Assembly (NCBI GenBank): GCA_964415045.1
Contig: CAYPZL010000182.1
Location: 1-11,045 of the forward strand
DNA length: 11,045 nucleotides
Direction: 5' to 3'
Source: CAYPZL01 sp964415045
GTDB taxonomy: Bacteria > Planctomycetota > Phycisphaerae > Sedimentisphaerales > Anaerobacaceae
A program made the position numbers and the translations under genes. Within the stretch, counting starts at the first letter, position 1, and each line of letters begins with the position of its first letter. This document shows, in pieces, positions 6,352-11,045 of this stretch. Below the pieces are notes generated by a model. That model searched no databases and was not told the DNA's origin. It saw only the letters and a list, made by a program, of their open reading frames with translations.

Positions 6352-6355
6352 CAGG

Positions 6356-6847
6356 TCATCCCCCCTCCGAATACTCTGCTAACACTTTGACAAATTCCTT
6401 TAGAGCCTCCTTTTCTAACGGCGTCAGTTGCTCTGTGGGCTCGGAATTTGCAGCAAAGCGAACGGCGGCGGCCTCGAGCGATTTATCTCTTTGCTCCATG
6501 AGTCCACCTAGTTCCATCAACCCCCTTATTGGCAAATCTAGGGACTTGGCTAACATAAACAGGACTCTTGGCTCAGGATCTGTCATACGGCCTTGCTCGA
6601 TCGCCAGCACTTCCGTCAAATCAAGTTGAGCTTCTTCCGCAATAGCAGAGACGGACATCCCCTTCTCGCGTCGAGCCAGTTCAACAAGCCTGCCAAGGAC
6701 GAGCAAATCATTAGCAGGATGCTTGCGTGTAGTCTGTTGTTCATCTACCATGCGAATGTACAGTCCTCCAGCAGAGACGCACGCATACTCCTCGTCCATA
6801 GCCATTTTGCTGAGCCAAGCTTTATCGTTATTCATTTGTATTGACAT
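6356..6847 (-). CDS. XRE-family helix-turn-helix regulator (partner of ImmA-like peptidase)
   Basis: A 163-residue protein. An HTH of the Cro/C1 type spans about 48-115, with the recognition region S-V-S-A-I-A-E-E-A-Q-L-D-L-T-E-V-L-A-I-E-Q-G-R. The N-terminal 45 residues contain W-L-S-K-M-A-M-D-E-E and a G-G-L segment, and the C-terminal tail (about 136-163) is acidic and helical (LTPLEKEALKEFVKVL). Together with the adjacent peptidase it forms the XRE-COG2856 pair, a gene pairing listed among predicted toxin-antitoxin modules and used as repressor/anti-repressor in ICEBs1 (ImmR-ImmA). The start ATG 6847 has a perfect AAGGAGG (6853-6859) 5 bases upstream. Its first 20 bases overlap the GNAT gene. 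It probably autoregulates the operon or responds to cleavage by the peptidase; both are inference. Confidence 0.85.
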   Translation of the reverse strand: MSIQMNNDKAWLSKMAMDEEYACVSAGGLYIRMVDEQQTTRKHPANDLLVLGRLVELARREKGMSVSAIAEEAQLDLTEVLAIEQGRMTDPEPRVLFMLAKSLDLPIRGLMELGGLMEQRDKSLEAAAVRFAANSEPTEQLTPLEKEALKEFVKVLAEYSEGG

Positions 6848-7475
6848 TGGAACCTCCTTCTAGGAAAGCTGCCGCAGCATCTCGTGTCAGTTCGAATAGA
6901 TTCATGCCACGGTATGCCATTCCTTCTACACAGACCATTCCGCACTTTCGATAGAACCCTTCTGCTTGGGGTAACGCGTAGAGCCCTACACGGCCCTTGA
7001 AATCTTCCGACATGCTCAATCGGATTGCAGCCTCAATGAGCCGCACGCCGATCCTCCCATAACGAGGTTCATCAACCATGTTCCTCAAGTTCCAGGGCGC
7101 TGACTCTAAGAATACCACATACACGAGTGGTTTGCCTGCGTCAGGTTCAAGGTGCGCGACGTGCATCGACAGGTCCACAATCGCTAGTCCTTGCCATTCT
7201 CCATTCAACTCAATCCCATAGCACCGGAGGGCCAAAGGGTCGCCCTCAAGACACTTTGACTTGAGCGCCCAATCCCAATGAACATGTTGAGGTGACTTGC
7301 GAGCGATCTCTGACTTCGGGACGCCTGCAGCAAGTAGCCGTTGCGTCACAGCAATTCGATGCGGCTTCCACTGTTGCTCCGCCTCAATAAGTTGATGTGT
7401 CTTCACCTCTTCGTGGAACACTGCTTGCACGAAGTCGCCACTCGTTCTGTCGAGTATCAAGATTCCTTGTGGCAT
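6828..7475 (-). CDS. GNAT-family N-acetyltransferase
   Basis: A 215-residue protein. The GNAT core lies in the C-terminal half: a beta strand P-L-V-Y-V-V-F-L-E at about 116-124, the acetyl-CoA pyrophosphate-binding loop region R-Y-G-R-I-G-V-R-L-I-E-A-A at 138-150 (the first glycine of the usual R/Q-x-x-G-x-G/A is replaced by Arg), and the last strand-helix GLYALPQAEGFYRKCGM at 164-180. The N-terminal ~65 residues are unassigned. Length exceeds the ~160-180 residues of typical TacT/AtaT toxins. RHH-GNAT pairs are established type II toxin-antitoxin systems that acetylate aminoacyl-tRNA, so this is the toxin candidate, although it could be a general acetyltransferase. The start ATG overlaps the RHH stop in GTGATG, and the 3' end overlaps the XRE gene by 20 bases. 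Confidence 0.75.
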   Translation of the reverse strand: MPQGILILDRTSGDFVQAVFHEEVKTHQLIEAEQQWKPHRIAVTQRLLAAGVPKSEIARKSPQHVHWDWALKSKCLEGDPLALRCYGIELNGEWQGLAIVDLSMHVAHLEPDAGKPLVYVVFLESAPWNLRNMVDEPRYGRIGVRLIEAAIRLSMSEDFKGRVGLYALPQAEGFYRKCGMVCVEGMAYRGMNLFELTRDAAAAFLEGGSNVNTNE

Positions 7476-7687
7476 CACAGCACCAGTAGTTCGCTCTTCA
7501 TCTTTTCCACTTCGTCTTCGAAATAGAGCTTTTCTCCTCGATCCAAACGGATCTCAACCATTTGATAGAGACGAAGAGCTTGGCGAATGATCGCCGTCTT
7601 TGAAAGATCTTTCTTTTCAGCGAGTTGCCCCAGGACCGCCATTTCCTGGTTCGTCAGATTCAAAGTCATTGTCTTCTTTGCTGCCAC
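7475..7687 (-). CDS. Ribbon-helix-helix DNA-binding protein (antitoxin-like)
   Basis: A 70-residue protein fitting the RHH fold of CopG/Arc type: a beta strand at about 6-11 (T-M-T-L-N-L), helix 12-24, a turn, then helix 29-42 (S-K-T-A-I-I-R-Q-A-L-R-L-Y), and a charged C-terminal tail E-K-L-Y-F-E-D-E-V-E-K-M-K suitable for binding a partner. I chose the GTG at 7687 because a perfect AAGGAGG (7694-7700) sits 6 bases upstream and gives the natural N-terminus MAAKKTMTLNL; a TTG at 7705 would include the ribosome-binding site in the coding region. It is the first gene of the four-gene operon and is followed directly by the GNAT gene (stop/start overlap). It probably represses its own promoter and may neutralise the acetyltransferase. 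Confidence 0.8.
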   Translation of the reverse strand: MAAKKTMTLNLTNQEMAVLGQLAEKKDLSKTAIIRQALRLYQMVEIRLDRGEKLYFEDEVEKMKSELLVL

Positions 7688-7704
7688 AGGCAACCTCCTT
7701 TCCA

Positions 7705-7734
7705 ATAATGTACCATATACGGCTGTTTAGTCAA
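7705..7734 (-). promoter_or_regulatory. Promoter of the RHH-GNAT-XRE-ImmA operon
   Basis: On the minus strand a -35 box TTGACT (7729-7734) precedes a -10 candidate TACATT (7707-7712, 16-base spacing) or CATTAT (7705-7710, 18-base spacing). Transcription would begin near 7700, just at the ribosome-binding site, so the leader is very short or nearly absent. A degenerate dyad TATGGTACATTA overlaps the -10 region and could be an operator. Confidence 0.5.
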
Positions 7735-7738
7735 CGTG

Positions 7739-7750
7739 TTTTAATTAAAA
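7739..7750. promoter_or_regulatory. Perfect 12-bp palindrome TTTTAATTAAAA next to the -35 box
   Basis: A perfect dyad ends 5 bases upstream of the TTGACT -35 of the minus-strand operon. It could serve as an operator for RHH or XRE, or as an AT-rich UP element; short AT palindromes also occur by chance. Confidence 0.35.
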
Positions 7751-8071
7751 TGTAGCCATATTTTGCACCGTGCGACGTATCTCCTTTTCTAATAACCACT
7801 TACGCATTGGACTTTTTCTGGCAAGCCCTGCTGTATTACGTGGAATCCCAGGGATAGCATACAGATTTCCGCGGGGGGGGGCCCGGGTGGGGGCCCGGGG
7901 TCACATCTTGAATTATGGGGGGCCGGGGTCACATCTTGGCCGGGGTCACATCTTGAATTATGGGGGGCTGGGGTCCATCTTGAATTATAAATTATTGCTC
8001 TGGAGAATTCGTTTCGCGCGGGTTGAGAATCTGCCCTACAATTCCCTTTGCGTCCTCGGCGTCCTCTGCGG
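7751..8071. other. Gene-free stretch between the four-gene operon and the HNH gene
   Basis: No supported gene. The operon-proximal part has an unremarkable sequence with a 43-codon open minus-strand stretch ending in TAA at 7745-7747, which I cannot assign. The centre is the G-rich repeat array (7873-7987). The HNH-proximal end has the TTATAAATTATT AT-rich patch and the ~9-base repeat. Confidence 0.6.
7873..7987. repeat. G-rich tandem array with core GGGGTCACATCTTG
   Basis: The 14-base core occurs at 7897-7910, 7925-7938 and 7942-7955, and once more with a one-base deletion at 7970-7982. Three of the four copies continue as AATTAT, two of these then into GGGGGG; the second copy lacks this tail, so copy spacing is 28, 17 and 28. 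The left end is a block of G runs (9, 3, 5 and 4 G) separated by CCC, T and CCC (7873-7900). No gene overlaps it. Similar G-rich cores in other genomes belong to dispersed palindromic repeats, but I cannot name the family with certainty. Confidence 0.75.
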
Positions 8072-8074
8072 TTA
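8043..8074 (-). repeat. ~9-base periodic purine-rich repeat, patch 4 (abuts the HNH stop)
   Basis: Read on the minus strand, three units CCGCAGAGG / ACGCCGAGG / ACGCAAAGG follow immediately, and the repeat begins within the TAA stop codon of the HNH gene (8072-8074). It is the same family as the patches at 3918, 4090 and 5300 but in the opposite orientation. Confidence 0.55.
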
Positions 8075-8896
8075 GTCCTTCTGTTCTTCCTGTCGTTCGA
8101 GTTCTTCGCGGAGTTCGGGGAAGTTGAGGCGGGCGAATTGGCCGTGTAGTTGGAGGGCGAGGCGGTCGCGGGCCCTGGCGGCTTCTACCTCGTCGGTGAA
8201 GGAACCGCCATAGTGGTCCTTTCGCTCGTGGGTAACGATGACCTCCCACTTGTCGCGATGAGGATAGACGCCAATGAACCGGGATTTGCCGTCTGAATGT
8301 TTGCAACTGTTTCGAGAGTTCTCCGCTTGCGTGCAGATGCGCAGGTTGCAGCGCCGGTTATCGAGCCCGTTGCCGTTGATGTGGTCCACGACCATGCCCT
8401 CGGGCGGGTTCATGATCTCGCGATGCATGAGCACCCCGCCCTTGCCCCTGCTCCGCCGCGCATAGAACGTCCCGGAGCGTGGCGAAGGTGTCACGTGCCA
8501 CTTGTACCGGCTGAGCCATTCGTAGTCTTCGGCGTCGACGATGGCGTGCAGGCCGCGGGTCAGGGGGATGTAGCGGATGCTGTCGTCGGGCGGCTCCGGC
8601 GGCTCGGTTCGGTAGGGCCGGGCCCGGAAGTTGCGGCAGGGCCGGCTCGGAACCGGACGCCACTGCCCCGGCGTGTCCACGTGATTGACACACTGTCCGA
8701 TGACCGGGAACCCCGACAACAGCGTCCGCGCCCACAGGACCAGGTTCGTCACACAGAACATACAGTGGTAGCAATTGCGCGGCGGCAGTTGCGCCGTCCG
8801 TTTCGTCTGCTCCCGGGCCGGGACCGGCCGGGCCATTGGCGAACTCGACTCTTCTGTTTTGCGTCTTTTCGTCTCGCGTACCTGTTGCTTCTTCAT
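8072..8896 (-). CDS. HNH endonuclease with C-terminal AP2 DNA-binding domain
   Basis: A 274-residue protein resembling free-standing homing-type endonucleases. After a basic N-terminus comes a cysteine cluster C42-x2-C45-x2-C48. The nuclease core starts near 105 (S-I-R-Y-I-P-L-T-R-G) and contains L-M-H-R-E-I (His158), V-V-D-H-I-N-G-N-G-L-D-N (Asp171, His172, Asn174) and N-L-R-I-C-T-Q-A-E-N, the HNH_3 pattern with its metal and general-base residues present. Residues about 205-258 match an AP2 domain (S-R-F-I-G-V-Y ... W-E-V ... G-G-S-F-T-D-E-V-E-A-A-R-A-R-D), which would hold the target DNA. I chose ATG 8896, with GGAG (8902-8905) 5 bases upstream; TTG 8926 is unlikely. Its target and mobility are unknown. 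The first ~100 residues are unusual for the family. Confidence 0.85.
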   Translation of the reverse strand: MKKQQVRETKRRKTEESSSPMARPVPAREQTKRTAQLPPRNCYHCMFCVTNLVLWARTLLSGFPVIGQCVNHVDTPGQWRPVPSRPCRNFRARPYRTEPPEPPDDSIRYIPLTRGLHAIVDAEDYEWLSRYKWHVTPSPRSGTFYARRSRGKGGVLMHREIMNPPEGMVVDHINGNGLDNRRCNLRICTQAENSRNSCKHSDGKSRFIGVYPHRDKWEVIVTHERKDHYGGSFTDEVEAARARDRLALQLHGQFARLNFPELREELERQEEQKD

Positions 8897-8989
8897 GGCG
8901 TCTCCATCCTTTATCTCAAACCACAAACTCGCAGGTCGCGGCGTCTCGTGCGTTCATAGGAAACGCACCCGCAGCCATCTATTTGTAAT

Positions 8990-9018
8990 TCAATAAACCA
9001 CTAAGGCGGCGTTGTCAA
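8990..9018 (-). promoter_or_regulatory. Possible promoter for the HNH gene
   Basis: On the minus strand a perfect -35 TTGACA (9013-9018) is preceded by a T-rich tract resembling an UP element. It is followed, 17 bases on, by the weak -10 TATTGA (8990-8995, 3 of 6). The leader to ATG 8896 would be about 85 bases. Confidence 0.4.
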
Positions 9019-9172
9019 CACAAAAAAATAACAAGAAAACAAAAAAGAAGAATCCCCCTCCGCCCGAAGCGTGTAAGCACCGGTCCTGGAAGGACTAACG
9101 CGAATCTGGGGAAATTGCGGCGGCGCAAGAAGATGCTGTGCCGTGTTGCAGCGGTGGCAGGGTCACGCGCCG

Positions 9173-9215
9173 CCTGGCGATGGTTTGTCCGGACCGGCGC
9201 ATCCCCATCGCCAGG
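9173..9215. repeat. Inverted repeat with perfect 11-bp stem
   Basis: CCTGGCGATGG (9173-9183) and CCATCGCCAGG (9205-9215) are exact complements around a 21-base loop that itself contains TCCGGA. It lies 55-97 bases past the stop of the oxidoreductase gene on that gene's strand, so it could be a 3'-end structure or a factor-dependent terminator. There is no T run directly after it. Confidence 0.55.
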
Positions 9216-9269
9216 GCCTGCGGCCTTGACGCTGCCACTGCTGATCTATCGTGTTTCGCGTGCCTTCTC

Positions 9270-10610
9270 TCAGATCCAGCCCATGTCGTCGCGGGGGGCC
9301 AGGCGTCTCATGAAGAGGCTCTTGTCGGCCTCCTCGTCGTTCGTGATTTTCATGTTCTCGGCGTCCCAAAGCAGCTTGCGGCCCGGATGCAGCAGCGCGA
9401 CATCGCCGAGGACGATGATTTCGGACAGCGGTCCGGCGTACTCGAACGGTGACATCGCAGTGTCCTCGCCCTTGCAGGCCAGCGTCCAGTTGTCGAAGTG
9501 CGTCCGGCCCTTGCAGCGGAAGGCCACCTCGGGCGGCCGGGGCGTCTCTTTCATGACGCTCTCGGGAATGATCCGCGCGCCCTGGCTGTGGCTGCCGGCC
9601 ATGATCGAGGCGTTCTCGCCCACCATGACCGAGCCGCTGGTGATCTCCCGGCGCCCGGGCTCTAAGTGCTTCGGACGGGGGAACTCGATGTCGGCGCCTA
9701 AGTAGTATTTCAACGTCACCGGGGGCATGTCGCCGCGCGGGCCGAACTCCCAGGTGATTACGCCCGAGCGGGGAAGCGACCCCGGATAAGCCGGCGTGTT
9801 GACGTCCGCCCGCACGCTCAGCGGAATGCGCAGGTCCAGCGCGTAGTAGGCCGGATCGAAGATGTGAGCCGCCATGTCGCCCACGGCGCCGCTGAAGTGG
9901 CTGTAGCGAATCCACTCGCGATTCATGTAGCTGGTGCTGAACGGAATCTTCTCGGCCCGGTTCAGGTACAGGTCCCAATCCAGCGTATCGGGCACGACGC
10001 TGCCCTTCACAACCGGCTTGTCGATCCAGTAGTTCTTCCGCGAATACGCAATCACCTCCCGGATAGGCCCGACCGACCCCGCCTGGCCCCAGTCCCGCAG
10101 CATGGCCGAGCTTTCGCTCGAATGCCCCTGATGGCCCATCTGCGTCACCACCTTCGGCTGTTTCTTCGCCTCTTCGACCAGCATGCGTACTTCGTTGACC
10201 GTGTGACACAGCGGCTTCTGGCAGTAGACGTGCTTGCCCCGCCGGATCGCGTACGTGGAAATCGTGTAGTGGTTGTGCTCCGGCGTCGCGACCAAAACCG
10301 CGTCGATCTCCTTGCCGATCTTGTCGAACATCACCCGGTAATCGGTCCAGAGCTTGATCCCGTGCAGACTCTCGCGATTGGCAATGTGCCGTTTGTGCCA
10401 AGCCTCATCCACGTCGCACAGGGCGATCACGTTGTTGCTCCGCGTCAGGTATTCCGCGTTGCCCGAGCCCTGGCTGCCCACGCCGATGCAGGCGATATTG
10501 AGCTTGCTGTTGGGCGAGGGGCCGGCTTTGAGGATGTTGAACGGCGCCGCTCCGATAGCTGATGCGGCCAGAGTGCCTTTGAGGAAATCGCGGCGATTGA
10601 TCGACTTCAT
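9270..10610 (-). CDS. Gfo/Idh/MocA-family oxidoreductase with Tat signal
   Basis: A 446-residue protein. The N-terminus carries a twin-arginine export motif (N-R-R-D-F-L-K-G at 5-12) followed by an alanine-rich hydrophobic stretch, so it is probably folded with its cofactor and exported by Tat. The NAD(P)-binding Rossmann fold begins with I-A-C-I-G-V-G-S-Q-G-S-G (GxGxxG). The usual E-K-P of the family appears as Q-K-P in Y-C-Q-K-P-L. The C-terminal alpha/beta domain carries the putative substrate pocket, including G-D-M-A-A-H-I-F-D. Members act on sugars or inositols; Planctomycetota encode many such exported paralogues, often of unknown substrate. The start ATG 10610 has GGAGG (10619-10623) 8 bases upstream; TTG 10631 overlaps that site and is rejected. 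It is alone on its strand here. A strong promoter was not identified. Confidence 0.92.
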   Translation of the reverse strand: MKSINRRDFLKGTLAASAIGAAPFNILKAGPSPNSKLNIACIGVGSQGSGNAEYLTRSNNVIALCDVDEAWHKRHIANRESLHGIKLWTDYRVMFDKIGKEIDAVLVATPEHNHYTISTYAIRRGKHVYCQKPLCHTVNEVRMLVEEAKKQPKVVTQMGHQGHSSESSAMLRDWGQAGSVGPIREVIAYSRKNYWIDKPVVKGSVVPDTLDWDLYLNRAEKIPFSTSYMNREWIRYSHFSGAVGDMAAHIFDPAYYALDLRIPLSVRADVNTPAYPGSLPRSGVITWEFGPRGDMPPVTLKYYLGADIEFPRPKHLEPGRREITSGSVMVGENASIMAGSHSQGARIIPESVMKETPRPPEVAFRCKGRTHFDNWTLACKGEDTAMSPFEYAGPLSEIIVLGDVALLHPGRKLLWDAENMKITNDEEADKSLFMRRLAPRDDMGWI

Positions 10611-11045
10611 GCCTTGTGCCTCCACCTTCAATCAGACTTCAATACGTGCTGTTGCCAAAGCGGTAGCAGTACACAAATCACAGCCTAACGCAAAACAAGC
10701 TCCGCTGCAAGCGCGCTGTCGGCGCGATCCCCGGGGCCCTGCTGCCAGGAGAGTGGAGCACGGAACGCCTTTAGCCGCCCTCACGCGGAGAATGAAATGA
10801 GTATGGTGTCCCCGGATTCGATTGTTTTCGTTTTGGACTACATCTTTTTTCTGAAGATGCCTTGGGGCAGGCGGCTTCGACGATGCATCAGTCTGATATA
10901 CGTGGATTAGTTCGACGCCGTCGAACCAGAGCCGACAGGGATATGCTTCGTCGGGAGCGGTGCGTTCTACGGACGTGAATACAGGACCAGGGTCGCTGCT
11001 CACATAGGGTGGCCGCCTGTCGCTCCTGTCGTGCCTGCGCCCAAA
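10611..11045. other. Upstream region of the oxidoreductase with no convincing gene
   Basis: These 435 bases hold no well-supported gene. A minus-strand frame (GTG 11003 to TGA 10632, open to the window edge upstream) has no ribosome-binding site and no recognised domain, and it runs through repeat-like sequence. A repeat-like motif is present at 10794-10823. The oxidoreductase promoter must lie here, but I see only weak candidates. Confidence 0.5.
10794..10823. repeat. Repeat-like motif containing GTATGGTGTCCCCGGATTC
   Basis: A single copy of a sequence with the AGTATGGTGTCCCCGG core. Cores of this kind recur as dispersed short repeats in other environmental bacterial genomes, some near REP-associated tyrosine transposases; this comes from memory and cannot be verified here. 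Only one copy lies in the window. Confidence 0.3.

Larger units (their letters stand above)
8897..9269. other. Intergenic region between the oxidoreductase and HNH genes
   Basis: No gene is supported. It holds the HNH upstream region with a promoter-like element (8990-9018), an A-rich run on the plus strand (9019-9052), a small hairpin GTCCT-GGA-AGGAC (9083-9095) and a long-stem inverted repeat (9173-9215) downstream of the oxidoreductase. Confidence 0.6.

Noticed and set aside
7873..7987. CRISPR array
   Set aside because: The repeats are short, G-rich, unequally spaced (28/17/28) and have no unique spacers of constant length.
8297..8959. 220-residue plus-strand frame opposite the HNH gene
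   Set aside because: The HNH and AP2 motifs fix the minus strand as coding; the plus frame has no recognisable motif.
9163..10401. 412-residue minus-strand frame overlapping the oxidoreductase
   Set aside because: It is a shifted frame of the same DNA with Arg/Gly/Pro-rich composition; the oxidoreductase frame has full family motifs.
10632..11003. 123-residue minus-strand frame upstream of the oxidoreductase, open to the window edge
   Set aside because: GTG start without a ribosome-binding site, no recognised motif, mixed third-position usage, and it runs through repeat-like DNA. It could be the tail of a gene beginning outside the window, but that cannot be supported here.

Overview
This window looks like a piece of a G+C-rich bacterial chromosome, most likely from the Planctomycetota and probably the Phycisphaerae/Sedimentisphaerae side. 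That placement is inferred from three things: a Tat-exported Gfo/Idh/MocA oxidoreductase, a free-standing HNH-AP2 endonuclease gene, and the many degenerate dispersed repeats between genes. No rRNA, tRNA or CRISPR array is visible.

Layout. (1) 58-447 (-): a small exported protein with 16 cysteines, divergent from the next genes. (2) 706-3795 (+): guaB (IMP dehydrogenase) followed by guaA (GMP synthase), a complete two-gene guanine nucleotide operon behind a very good sigma70-type promoter (630-658). (3) 3796-5418: a repeat-rich stretch with short palindromes, 7-bp and ~9-bp periodic repeats and a 56-bp imperfect direct repeat. The two copies of that direct repeat bracket an MNT nucleotidyltransferase/HEPN toxin-antitoxin-like pair (4263-4947). 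Next comes a truncated IS30-type transposase (5136-5378). (4) 5419-7687 (-): a tight four-gene operon, RHH protein > GNAT acetyltransferase > XRE regulator > ImmA/IrrE metallopeptidase, with its own promoter. Its base composition is visibly lower in G+C than guaBA. (5) 7688-8071: a G-rich repeat array. (6) 8072-8896 (-): HNH-AP2 endonuclease. (7) 9270-10610 (-): Tat-signal Gfo/Idh/MocA oxidoreductase. (8) 10611-11045: no convincing gene.

How the parts work together. guaB and guaA carry out IMP > XMP > GMP and are ordinary housekeeping genes. The segment from about 3796 to 8900 reads as an accessory island between conserved genes: two toxin-antitoxin-like modules, an insertion-sequence remnant, a homing-type nuclease and several repeat families. 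The most interesting item is the four-gene operon. It joins an RHH-GNAT pair and an XRE-ImmA pair, each a type II toxin-antitoxin-like arrangement elsewhere, in one transcription unit with overlapping or nearly abutting genes. Whether this is one functional system is inference. The exact function of the cysteine-rich protein and the substrate of the oxidoreductase cannot be told from sequence alone.
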